Source: Ariolimax columbianus
Taxonomy: Eukaryota; Mollusca; Gastropoda; Stylommatophora; Arionidae
Direction: 5' to 3'
NCBI GenBank assembly: GCA_036924085.1
Contig: JAVGWX010000025.1
Location: forward strand, 27,756,411-27,820,410
Length of the DNA: 64,000 bases
This document shows, piece by piece, positions 1 to 9,310 of the stretch (the first letter of the stretch is position 1; each line of letters begins with the position of its first letter). The notes below the pieces were generated by a model. That model saw only the letters and a list, made by a program, of their open reading frames with translations, did no database searches and was not told the origin of the DNA. The position numbers and the translations under genes are program-made.

Positions 1-290
1 AAGACCATTCTACACCTCCACGCGGTGATCCTGGATAACAGTCTGCAACAGAGTAGACTGGCTAAGGAGAAGGGATCGAAGAGGAAAGGCTAACCCGGTA
101 CTAAAAAAATGCTCTGCAGAAGTCGGATGTGTTGGACCGATAGGTGCAAATATTGCGGTCAAGCTGTAAACTTCGACACAATGCATTCCGTTCTCTGGAC
201 TATATTCTGCTACTTGCAAAGCCCGTTTCAGGGCTTGGTTGCTGGAGATTGAGAACGAACGGACCCAAGCCAAGTTGTTGCAAAAGATCT
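1..290 (+). mobile_element. Family E dispersed element, copy cut by the window edge
   Basis: Matches the copies at 17947-18292 and 63581-63925 in order: the block beginning AAGACC, a CCCGGTACT motif, then GATGTGTTGGACCGA and a 3' end GGAGATTGAGAACGAACG. The 5' part lies outside the window. The family is either a SINE or the 5'-truncated 3' end of a LINE (see 57056-57480). No intact coding frame. Confidence 0.75.
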
Positions 291-631
291 TTGTGAAGTT
301 TATCTGTTTAATGTCTTTATGTAGATGTAGTAAATATGTTTGTAGTGGAGACTAACAGATAGACCACTCTTATAAAAAAACAGTATCAGTGCTCTGGGGT
401 GATTTAAAATAACGACAAGCTAAAAAATAATGCAGCAGTAGGGGAAATTCTGTCCATTTTTTTGTGTGTAGTCTTGTAAAGGATTATAGTCATAGGCCCC
501 TGGCGGTTGCCTTCCATCCTGAACGACTGGAAAAATCGGCCGCTGACAGTGGCCTCTCGTCCTGAAAGAGTTCAGAAATGCACAAAAAAGACAACAAAAT
601 AAGATCAAGAAAGAAAAATAATGATCATTAC
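291..631. other. Stretch with no recognised feature
   Basis: Downstream intron of the myosin V gene. I see no exon, tandem repeat or recognisable transposon sequence here. Confidence 0.5.
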
Positions 632-757
632 CTCCAAGTCCGCAACTTTGTTAGACGAAAACTTGGCCTTGACCTCCATGTTCTTCAGTCTATCAATCTC
701 TTCTTTCACCTTGAACATCTCTGCCTCAACGACCTTGGCTTGTACAGCTTGCTTGAC
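632..757 (-). CDS. Myosin V exon: start of coiled coil
   Basis: 42 codons in phase 0, from an acceptor TTTTTAG to donor GAG|GTAATG. The peptide starts VKQAVQAKVVEAEMF and is highly charged with a heptad-like spacing of hydrophobics, as expected for the proximal coiled coil that dimerises myosin V. It joins in frame to the exon at 1965-2054. The sequence itself is less diagnostic than the IQ exons, so the assignment rests on the frame, splice sites and position. The gene continues beyond the window start. Confidence 0.75.
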
Positions 758-1964
758 CTAAAAAGATTCAGTCATGTCGGCAGAATCATTAACTATTCAC
801 GTCATAATCCATCACAATCTAGTGCCTGTGTTCAAATATGTAGCTCAAACTTTTTCAATTTGTTCGCATCTGGATCTTACCTTTTCAATTTTTTCCCACC
901 TGAATCTTACCTTTTTAATGTCTTACACCTGAATCTTACCCTTTCAATTTCTTCCCAACTGAATCTTAACTTTTCAATTTTTTCTCACCTGAATCTTACC
1001 TATTTAATGTCTTCACACCCTGAATCTTACATTTATAATTTCTTTCCACCTGAATCTTACCTTTTCAATTTCTTCACACCTGAATCTTACCTTTTCAATG
1101 TCTTCACATCTGAATCTTACCTTTTCAATGTCTTCACACCTGAATCTTATCTTTTAATTTCTTCCAATCTGAATCTTTCTTTTTAAAATTTCTTCACATC
1201 TATAACCACACCCTTTTCAATGTCTTCACATCTGAATCTTACCTTTTCAATGTCTTCCCATCTGAATCTTACCTTTTCAATTTCTTCACACCTGAATCTT
1301 ACCTTTTCAATGTCTTCCCATCTGAATCTTACCTTTTCAATGTCTTCCCATCTGAATCTTACCTTTTCAATTTCTTCACACCTGAATCTTACCTTTTCAA
1401 TGTCTTCCCATCTGAATCTTACCTTTTCAATGTCTTCCCATCTGAATCTTACCTTTTCAATTTCTTCACACCTGAATCTTACCTTTTCAATGTCTTCACA
1501 TCTGAATCTTACCTTTTCAATGTCTTCACACCTGAATCTTACCTTTTCAATGTCTTCACATCTGAATCTTACCTTTTCAATGTCTTCACACCTGAATCTT
1601 ACCTTTTCAATGTCTTCACACCTGAATCTTACCTTTTCAATGTCTTCACACCTGAATCTTACCTTTTCAATGTCTTCACACCTGAATCTTACCTTTTCAA
1701 TGTCTTCACACCTGAATCTTACCTTTTCAATGTCTTCACACCTGAATCTTACCTTTTCAATGTCTTCTCATCTGAATCTTACCTTTTTAATGTCTTCACA
1801 CCCTGAATCTTACATTTATAATTTCTATCCACCTGAATCTTACCTTTTCAATTTCTTCACACCTGAATCTTACCTTTTCAATGTCTTCACACCTGAATCT
1901 TACCTTTTTAACTTCTTCCCATCTGAATCTTTCTTTTTAAAATTGCTTCACATCTATAACTCAC
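758..1964. repeat. Intronic 30-bp minisatellite built on a 5' splice site
   Basis: About 37 units of 30 bp fill nearly the whole intron (about 848-1964). In the gene sense each typical unit contains AAAAGGTAAGATTCAG, a near-consensus 5' splice site. The first unit, in register, is the real exon-intron junction at 1964/1965. A block resembling the first two units recurs near 1167-1207 with about one mismatch in 40 nt. The last ~90 nt before the next exon are non-repetitive. Confidence 0.9.
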
Positions 1965-1971
1965 CTTCTCA
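1935..1971 (-). promoter_or_regulatory. 5' splice site that matches the array monomer
   Basis: The junction reads GAGAAG|GTGAGTTATAG in the gene sense. Placed in register with the adjacent monomer, 22 of 30 positions agree without gaps; agreement stops about 7 nt inside the exon. Confidence 0.75.
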
Positions 1972-2054
1972 TCCAGTCTCTGCTGTAGTTCAATGATTTT
2001 GTTCTCCAGCCCTTTGTTCACCTGTTTTATGTGGTCCACTGATTTGGCTTCCAT
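1965..2054 (-). CDS. Myosin V exon: IQ to coiled-coil junction
   Basis: 30 codons in phase 0 beginning MEAKSVDHIKQ and ending QQRLDEK, flanked by acceptor CTCTACAG and donor GTGAGT. It follows the sixth IQ motif and matches the conserved myosin V segment that starts the coiled coil (ENKI..LQ pattern). Reading through the donor gives a stop after 20 further codons, so use of any decoy donor in the following array would truncate the protein. Confidence 0.9.
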
Positions 2055-2082
2055 CTGTAGAGAAACATAGAGGCGAGGTGAT

Positions 2083-2660
2083 TTGGTTAGAGGATGAATG
2101 GTGGCTTCTTGGTACGGAAATGATGGTGTGGTTAGAGGTGAATGGTGGTTTCTTGGTAGGGCATGAGGGTGTGGATAGAGATGGATGGTGGCTTCTTGGT
2201 AGGACATGGATGGTTAGAGTTGAATGGTGGCTTCTTGGTATGCATGAAAGTGTGGTTAGAGGTGAATGGTCGCTTCTTCGTATGGTATGTGTGGTTAGAG
2301 GTGAATGGTGGCTTCTTGATTGGATGTGTGGTTAATGGTGAATGGTTGCTTCTTGGTAAGATGTGTGGCTATAGGTGAATGGTGGCTTCTTGGTAGGACA
2401 TGTTGGGGTGGTGAGAGGTGAATGGTGGCTTGCTGGTAGGACATGGTGTGGTTAGAGGTGAAGGGTGGCTTCTTGGTAAGATGTGTGGTTATAGGTGAAT
2501 GGTGGCTTCCTGGTAGGACATGTTTTAGGGGTTAAAGGTGAATGATGACTTCTTGGTAAGATGTGTGGTTAGAAGTGAATACTGGATTTTTTGTAGGAGA
2601 TGGTGTGGTTATAGGTGAATGGTGGCTTCTTGGTAGGAGATTGTTGTGTGGTTAGAGGAG
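2083..2660. repeat. Intronic ~40-bp degenerate minisatellite
   Basis: About 14 diverged units with core GAATGGTGGCTTCTTGGTAG on the plus strand. It fills most of the 759-nt intron and comes to within about 30 nt of the 3' splice site of the exon at 1965-2054. The following 100 bp is AT-rich with TGATAA-type simple sequence. Confidence 0.85.
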
Positions 2661-2813
2661 ATGATAATGGTTATGATAATTTTGATAAGAATTAAAATGA
2701 TCATGGTAATAATAGTGATCATAAATTATTCTGATGATAATTAGACGCTGATAACGTTAATAAAAATGCTGGAAATGATAATAATAAAGATAATTATCCA
2801 GATTTAACCTTAC

Positions 2814-3005
2814 TTTGAGAATCTTGAGCTCTGATCGCGCCTTGCGTCTGCGGAAGTGACTCTGTACCAACACGACGCCTTTCATGACGCACATGAATTT
2901 GCGTCTCTGCACGAACGCTCGGATGTTCTTCTGTAAGATGAGTGCCTTTCCCTGTTGGAGCAAGTTCCTGTAGAGTTTTCTGGCAAACAGCGCTCGGATA
3001 TGGGC
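2814..3005 (-). CDS. Myosin V exon: IQ motifs 4 to 6
   Basis: 64 codons in phase 0 from acceptor AATTCACAG to donor AAA|GTAAGG. It completes IQ4 (ends LFARKLY), then holds IQ5 (LILQKNIRAFVQRRKF) and IQ6 (VVLVQSHFRRRKARSEL). These are calmodulin or light-chain binding sites of the lever arm. Six IQ motifs in total is the class V number. It ends ELKILK, which leads into the coiled-coil exon. Confidence 0.95.
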
Positions 3006-3097
3006 CTGTGAATTGGAAAAGGCAAAAGAGGATTGCGTCAGGGCTTCAGGAAATGTAATTTCACATATTCCCCTAATAATAATAATGTTCACTTAGG

Positions 3098-3530
3098 TTC
3101 CTTCTTCTTCTTCTTCTTCATACGCTGTCAGACGTCAACTTGTATTTGTTCGAAGAAAGCAGCGGTCATCCTGAGGCTGTCGACATAGAGCTTGTCTAGT
3201 GTTGGCACTGGTGATGGCCACATGTGCTTTCTCTGGTCCTCGTATGTCGGGCAATTTTGCAGCAGATGTTCAGCGGTCATTTTCCCGGTACCACAGGTGC
3301 ATTCGTCAGTGCCACCTATCTTCAGTTTATTGAATAGGTGGTACCTCAGTCTGTTGTGGCCTGTGTGGAGTCTGAAGACCACGACCTGCTCTCTTCTGTT
3401 CAACTGGTAATAGGCATCATTTTTTGTGTAGCCAGTATGTTCTGTTTCCCATTTCGCCATGTCTCTAGCTCTAATAATCCTTTTGGACCCTTCGTAGGTC
3501 ACACTAGAATCTGGTTGTGGTAGTCTTGCA
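3098..3530 (-). mobile_element. RNaseH-LINE 3' fragment with TSD
   Basis: The minus strand encodes the C-terminal part of a non-LTR polymerase: QLNRREQVVVFRLHTGHN, then a knuckle CTCGTGKMTAEHLLQNC and end FFEQIQVDV. A short (GAA)n tail follows. ACTTAGG occurs at 3091-3097 and 3531-3537 and is the likely target-site duplication. 5'-truncated; lies in a myosin intron about 90 nt upstream of an exon. Confidence 0.85.
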
Positions 3531-3537
3531 ACTTAGG

Positions 3538-3745
3538 CATCCGAGGCCTGCTGCGTCAGTCGACCACATCCATCGCCATCAAAGCTGTGACGTGGCTCCT
3601 GGCCTCGTCCAGGGTGGAGGAGGGGGCTGCTATCTGATGAAGCCATACTGTGCTCTCGCTGCAGGCTGGTCGTTGAGATCTGCTCCCTGCTCGTTGACCG
3701 GAGACATAATGCAGGTTGGTCATAATGCATTCTGACTAAATGACC
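3538..3745. other. GC-richer unassigned block
   Basis: Minus-strand frame reads ...STLDEARSHVTALMAMDV... for about 50 codons without a stop. I do not recognise it; it may be an upstream part of an old retroelement. No splice signals evident. Confidence 0.3.
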
Positions 3746-3762
3746 AAACCACTTGAATTGTT

Positions 3763-4045
3763 GGCAAAGGCAAGGCCGCCGTCCATCGCAGACGATGATG
3801 GCATAATTAATTTTGCTATCGCTATTTTTAGCAAGGATTAACTGCGCTACTTTTTATCTTCACTCTCTCATCTCGAGCCGCCCGACCACAGTGGCAAGTC
3901 AAGGACAAGACGACTAGGGGGCGACTACGAGATGCAGGGGACTCCACATCAAACGCCATTGAAAAAGAAGGCAGAGTCCGGAGTCGAACCCACACCACCT
4001 AATCACGAGGCCGGCAGCTTAACAACTTCGCCACGGAATCCCCCA
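3763..4045 (-). mobile_element. Family B tRNA-derived SINE
   Basis: The minus strand starts with a tRNA-like head: A box GGCGAAGTTGTTAAGC-type and B box GGTTCGACTCC. Body and tail match the copy at 58953-59232 over the full length. Sits in a myosin intron. Confidence 0.75.
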
Positions 4046-4254
4046 ATGTAGGCACTAACTGGATTTGTCCCCACTGTCTGCCTCAGCGTGGTGTTGTGGA
4101 TTCGGTCACGGATTGTCTTCCCGGCTTCACTTCTCACACAGCTCATCTCACATATTTAACTTTCTTATCTGTTTCTAGTAAGGACCAAGACTGACATTGG
4201 TAACACAATGTAGGAATAAACAGTACATTTATCAGCCTCCTGGTGGTTGAAAAA

Positions 4255-4510
4255 AGCGCTCTAGGGTGTTTCAAAATTAGTGCAATTGGATAGTGGGCGC
4301 AGTTGGATAGTGGGCACTGTTCGCCTTCTGAATTTTATGTGCGATCTCTTTATCCACTCTGCCATCATCAGTGAACATACTACTTAGGTACTTGAACTGC
4401 CGTACTTTCTTGATACCAATGTCACTGATGTGGGAACTGACCTGTACTTGTTCACGTAACATCAACATAGTCTCTGTCTTGTCTGTGTTGATCTTCATGT
4501 TATATTCGTT
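4255..4510 (-). mobile_element. LINE reverse transcriptase fragment
   Basis: Minus-strand frame MKINTDKTETMLM...VRQFKYLSSMFTDDG has the pattern found just C-terminal of the RT YADD box in non-LTR elements. A related plus-strand piece is at 24297-24462. Truncated at both ends. Confidence 0.65.
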
Positions 4511-4525
4511 TCATCCATAATTATT

Positions 4526-4803
4526 AGCTCTTTCCGTCTTGTCAGACGATAGTTAAGTTGTGCTTGGCTCTGTCTGTCTTGTCAGACGATAGTTAAGTTG
4601 TGCTTGGCTCTGTCTGTCTTGTCAGACGATAGTTAAGTTGTGCTTGGCTCTGTCCGTCTTGTCAGACGATAGTTAAGTTGTGCTTGGCTCTGTCCGTCTT
4701 GTCAGACGATAGTTAGTTGTGCTTGGCTCTGTCCGTCTTGTCAGACGATAGTAAGTTGTACTTGGCTCTGTCCGTCTTGTCAGACGATATTAAGCTGTGC
4801 TTT
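4526..4803. repeat. 40-bp minisatellite
   Basis: About 7 near-identical units with core CTTGTCAGACGATAGTTAAG. Small deletions appear in the last units. A single related copy is present at about 59837-59876. Confidence 0.9.
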
Positions 4804-4809
4804 TAAAAG

Positions 4810-5625
4810 GTATGTAACTACAGTCCATGACGGTAACGAATGTGACTCGTAAGACCAATCCGAGCAGAGAAGCATATTCCACAGTGTGTGTAAGAAAAAT
4901 CAGGACCGTTTGCGGCATCGCATGGTGTGGCATGTCTTCTCAAATGCTGAGTCGTTAGCCTATCAGCAATCAGTAATTCTGTATTCCATGTCTGTATTCC
5001 ATGTCTAATCATGCCCCTCCATGTAACACGATCCATGTCGTCCTGTTCCCATGATTCCACATCGATGCCTGCGTCATTCATATCCCGCTTGCATACATCC
5101 TTGTACCGAAGTAGTGGCCGGCCCAGAGACCTTTTCCCCAACTGTAATTCCCCACAGAGAAGATATTTTGGCATTCTGCCATCATCCATCCTCCGAGTGT
5201 GTCCCAGCCAGCGGAGCCTTCGATGACTAAAAAAAGTAAAGTAAAGTATCCCATAGCATTACTGCCGTAGGGGTGTAAGGTGTTAGCGATCTCACTATAT
5301 GAGGGCGGTAGCCATCTCTTCTCCCTCGCCGCTTTTACTTCCCGGACTGAACCGGTACCCATTTAAGGCTGGGTCGACCCGGGAGCCATTGCGGTCTGAA
5401 AAAAAGATTACCACTCAGATGCGAAGCCAGCTCGCTAACCACTGCGCTACGCGGCTTCGATGACTAAGCATGGAAAAACTTGTGTTGTTCTCTCCAACAC
5501 CTCTGCGTTGGTGATCTTGTCTTGCGAAATTAAAATAGTTCAGTTGGTATTGTAGGTCTTCTATATTTTGATAAAAGATGATCTGATCATCAACAAACAA
5601 GAGTTCATTTAGGAACTTCATGTGA
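4810..5625 (-). mobile_element. C2H2-LINE 3' part, split by a SINE
   Basis: The minus strand carries an RT piece LLFVDDQIIF (the DD box), then LGRPLLRYKDVCKRDM and a C-terminal zinc finger CGICFSARIGLTSHIRYRH. This order is known from non-LTR retrotransposon ORF2 C-termini. Stops and frameshifts show it is dead. A family A SINE interrupts it between the RT piece and the C-terminus. Confidence 0.8.
5231..5454 (-). mobile_element. Family A tRNA-derived SINE with 13-bp TSD
   Basis: The minus strand begins GCCGCGTAGCGCAGTGGTTA, a clear pol III A box, with a B-box-like GGTTCAGTCC further on. CTTCGATGACTAA flanks it at 5218-5230 and 5455-5467 without mismatch. Confidence 0.9.
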
Positions 5626-6180
5626 CTTCGCTCTCACAACAGTCGATCTGTAAGACTCTCGATCTCTAGCCAGAACTCCCACAGAACGTCTCTCTCACAA
5701 CAGCCGATCTGTAAGACTCGAACTCTAGCTAGAACTCCCACAGAACGTCGCTCTCATAACATCAGATCTGTAAGACTTGATCTCTAGCCAGAAGGTCGCT
5801 CTCACAACAGCCGATCTGTAAGACTCGATCTCTAGCCAGAACGTCTCTCTCCCAACAGTCGATCTGTAAGACTCGATCTCTAGCCAGAACGTCTCTCTCA
5901 CAACAGCCGATCTGTAAGACTCGATCTCTGGCCAGAACTCCAACAGAACGTCTCTCTCACAACAGCCGATCTGTAAGACTCGATCTCTCGCCAGAACTCC
6001 AACAGAACGTCTCTCTCACAACAGCCGATCTGTAAGACTCGATCCCTGGCCAGAACTCCAACAGAACGTCTCTCTCACAACAGCCGATCTGTAAGACTCG
6101 ATCTCTAGCCAGAACTCCCACAGAACGTCTCTCTCACAACAGCCGATCTGTAAGACTCTCGATCTCTAGCCAGAACTCCC
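5626..6180. repeat. ~59-bp minisatellite made from a LINE C-terminus
   Basis: About 9 units, some with an 18-21 bp deletion. In the minus sense the unit reads GTTCTGGCTAGAGATCGAG..., encoding LARDRESYRSAVVRETF in the best frame. This continues directly from the LINE at 6181 and aligns with the C-terminus of the TGA-LINE near 24205-24262. Confidence 0.85.
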
Positions 6181-6690
6181 GCCTCTGTTGTCCTCTTCAG
6201 GACCTCCGTGATGTCCTGTGTCCGTCTTCTCCTGTCTAACTTTCCATCCACCCTCCAGTAACGTTCTCTCCAGGCCATTATAACGTTTTATGTGACTAAA
6301 ATATTTTAGTTTTCTGGTCAAGATATTGTTTACTAACCAATTTTCCTTGATATCCAGTTCTTGTAGGATATCTGCATTTTTTTTCTTTTCCGCTATCCAT
6401 GGTATTTTGAGCACCATTCTGTAGCATTTTAGATCAAACGATTCAAACCTTTTCTTAAGTGTTTGTGTGGTGGTCCACGTTTCACATCCGTACGTTACCA
6501 TCGGGAAGATACAAGTTTGCAGGATTTTTATGTCTGTCATTTAATTAGAGTTCTGCCATAAGTTTCTAATTTTATTCAACCTCTGTTTGACTTCCTTCAG
6601 GCAATCTCCGTCGTTGGTTTCTCAATCTCCTGTTGGTCTAGAATAACTTTAGGTTTGGTCTTTATCTTGTCTGTGCTCATTTTTACTTTG
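6181..6690 (-). mobile_element. TGA-LINE-like RT C-terminal fragment
   Basis: The minus-strand frame has FPMVTYGCETWTTTQ, KENWLVNNILTRKLKYFSHI and a basic region, the typical C-terminal third of a non-LTR ORF2. 5'-truncated with an upstream frameshift. Its last codons are the seed of the array at 5626-6180. Confidence 0.85.
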
Positions 6691-6692
6691 CT

Positions 6693-7018
6693 TCGTTCGT
6701 TCTCAATCTCCCGCTACCAAAACCTGACAAGTGCTCAAGTAGCAGAATGTAGTCCAGAGAACGGAATGCACTGTGTCGTAATTTACAGCTTGACTGTGAT
6801 ATTTGCACCTTTCAGTCCAACATATCCGACTTCAGTAAGAATTTTTTGATTACCGGGTTAGCATTTCCTCTTCGATCCCTTCTCCTTAGCCAGTCTGCCC
6901 TGCTGCAGCCTGTTATCCAGGATCACCACGTGGAGGTGTTAAAAAGGTCTTGGCAGCTCTGATTCGCTGGCCCTGACGCTAGCAATCAGCTATCGGTTGC
7001 TGACAACTGCAGCTCATG
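6693..7018 (-). mobile_element. Family E element
   Basis: Reads CGTTCGTTCTCAATCTCCCG at its plus-strand left end, the complement of the family 3' terminus. It extends to the 5' half of the family (GAGCTGCAGTTGTC region). Confidence 0.8.
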
Positions 7019-7131
7019 CGCTCTGGTCTTACTAATATTCAGGCATTGATTTGTTTGTTTTATCAACAGCATCATCCGTTCCAGCTCTGCAGCGCTTACT
7101 GCAATCAGATGATGGTTTATTTATTTATTTT

Positions 7132-7371
7132 TTTGCGTTCGCCTTATTTCTTTAATTCTCAAGGTGGTGTGCGTTGCATTGTGGTTTTTATTTTGTGCCT
7201 GTCGGCCCAGTGCATCCGACTTCAGCATGCATTTTATGTAAGTGTCTGCTTCCTCCTGCATTTTCGAAGGGTTTGCTTCCCCGGGGGAATGGCCGGTGCT
7301 GTGATGGGGATCGAACCCAGCACCTTCTGATTGTTAGCCGTGTCACTTAACCACTAGCCCACGTCGTCCCC
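7132..7371 (-). mobile_element. Family C tRNA-derived SINE
   Basis: Minus-strand head has A box GGGCTAGTGGTTAAGTGACA and B box GGTTCGATCCC. The 3' part ends GAACGCAAAAA. Five other copies occur in the window. Confidence 0.85.
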
Positions 7372-7425
7372 AGAGATGATGATGATATACCATAATCGAA
7401 TTGGTGGCAGAGAGATGGGTCTCCC

Positions 7426-7615
7426 CTTCTTCTTCTTCTTCTTCTTCTTCTTCTTCTTCTTCTTCTTCTGCGTTCGTTCTCAATCTCCCGCTACAAAGTC
7501 CTGAACAGGATGTAATCCGGAGAATGGAATGCGCTGTGTCGCTAGTTTACAGTTTGACTGCGATATTTGCACGTTTCGGTCCGACACATTTGTCTTCGGC
7601 AGCGGAAGTGTCTCT
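7426..7615 (-). mobile_element. Short family E copy with (GAA)n tail
   Basis: The 3' half of family E, with a 44-bp (TTC)n tract on its 3' side at 7426-7469. Lies in a myosin intron. Confidence 0.75.
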
Positions 7616-7662
7616 AAAAAATAGATAAATGCCGGAAGAGGGAGTAATTAAGCTCAAAGTTG

Positions 7663-8027
7663 ACATCCACTCGCAGACAAATCTATCAAAAGTAAGATCC
7701 ACTCGCAAACAAATCTATCAAAAGTAAGATCCACTCGCAGACAAATCTATCAAAAGTAAGATCCACTCGCAAACAAATCTATCAAAAGTAAGATCCACTC
7801 GCAAACAAATCTATCAAAAGTAAGATCCACTCGCAAACAAATCTATCAAAAGTAAGATCCACTCGCAAACAAATCTATCAAAAGTAAGATCCACTCGCAA
7901 ACAAATCTATCAAAAGTAAGATCCACTCGCAAACAAATCTATCAAAAGTAAGATCCACTCGCAAACAAATCTATCAAAAGTAACACCCACTCACAAACAA
8001 ATCTATCAAAAGTGAGATCCCTTGCTA
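7663..8027. repeat. 32-bp minisatellite
   Basis: About 11 units, almost identical, core AAATCTATCAAAAGTAAGAT. Each unit has AAAGTAAGA, a donor-like motif on the strand opposite to myosin. Confidence 0.9.
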
Positions 8028-8154
8028 TCGTTAAAAGCTCATCGTCCAACTAAATGAAAATAAACATTCAGATTGTATCCCTTGTTGTCAGTCTTTCCTA
8101 TCTTTCTACAATTGTTAGTTCTTAGTCGGCCTGTCCTTCTACTGTGGCAGATGC

Positions 8155-8500
8155 CCCATGTGCAGGTCCCAGATCTGGTATGGGCTGGATATAGCCTGGA
8201 GGACGATTTCCCATTTAGTGGGCTAGGCTCGAGCAGCTAATCACTCCGCTGCGCTGGGACAAGTGCCGCGGAGGGTAGGTAATCGATGTGTGAGTCCATC
8301 TTAATAGATAAAAACACTGGAGCAAAGTTGACCCGCAGCCTGCTGAGCGCCGTCAATGCTGCTCTAAAAAAATCACCTAACCATGGCCGGTGTTATGCCA
8401 TGTCACACAGTTAGTCACCTCTTACGACATGCTCTCTGTGGGGCAGTGGTCCTATTCTTGTCCTTGTCCTGCACAAAGACCCCGGCGGACCACTAGAGCC
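8155..8500 (+). mobile_element. Family D dispersed repeat
   Basis: Matches 47238-47550 in the same orientation and 17275-17595 in reverse. Shared landmarks are ATGTGCAGGTCCCAG, AGTGGGCTAGGC and TGTTATGCCATGTCACACAG. The opposite strand has an A-box-like GCGGAGTGATTAGCTGC, so a tRNA-related SINE is possible. Confidence 0.65.
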
Positions 8501-8514
8501 CCTCTTTCTACATA

Positions 8515-8990
8515 AAATCTTGAATATATAGAAAGTGTAAAACATCTAATATCTAGAAAGTATAAAACATCTAATATCTAGAAAGTGAAAATATCTAATA
8601 TATAATAAGTGTAAAATATCTAATATATAGAAAGTGTAAAACATCTAATATATAGAAAGTGTAACACGTGTAAAATATAGAAAGTGTAAAACATCTAAAA
8701 TATAAAAAGTGTAAAACTAATATCTAGAAAGTGTAAAATGTATCCAACATATTAAAAGGGTAAAACTTATCTAACACATTGAAAATATAAAAAGTATCCG
8801 AGATATTGAAAGTGTAAAACTTATCCGACATATAGAAAGTGTAAAACGTATCCAACAAATAGAATGTGTACAACATATCCGACATATAGAAAGTGTAAAA
8901 CGTATCCAACATATAGAAAGTGTAAAACTTATCCAACATATAGAAAGTGTAAAACTTATCTAATATAAAGAAAGTGTGAAAAACTTATCC
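8515..8990. repeat. AT-rich ~24-bp minisatellite
   Basis: About 20 diverged units around ATAGAAAGTGTAAAAC. Divergence rises toward the left end. Intronic. Confidence 0.85.
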
Positions 8991-9112
8991 AACATACAAA
9001 AAGTATTAAACGAACATACAGACAAACATACGCCTTTTCCTAACAATCACAAAGTAATGATGTATACAACATACACACATCAACCAACAAATGTGCCAGC
9101 TAAGCACAGTAC

Positions 9113-9227
9113 CTGGAGTAAAACAATGGCCGAATGGATACTCTTGAAGGTTTTACGCTGAAGGTAACCTCGCCAAATGGCCTGAATGCGTGTCGCAGCT
9201 TTGGTCCTCCGTAAAAATGTAGCATAT
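9113..9227 (-). CDS. Myosin V exon: IQ3 and start of IQ4
   Basis: 115 nt. The first base completes an arginine codon begun by the upstream exon, then 38 codons YATFLRRTKAATRIQ...IVLLQ. It finishes IQ2 (LLARRYATFL), carries IQ3 (ATRIQAIWRGYLQRKTF) and starts IQ4 (AIVLLQ). Acceptor TTTTTGCCAG, donor CAG|GTACTG. Intron phase and peptide match the neighbouring exons exactly. Confidence 0.95.
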
Positions 9228-9310
9228 CTGGCAAAAATAATTGTTAGTTTAGCAATGAATTGTACAAATTAAGCAGATTTCAAGAGACGTTCGCCGGCAA
9301 AGTTTTCATG

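Noticed and set aside
1220..1996. 258-codon MSSHLNLTFS repeat frame
   Set aside because: Antisense reading of the 30-bp intronic array; period divisible by three.
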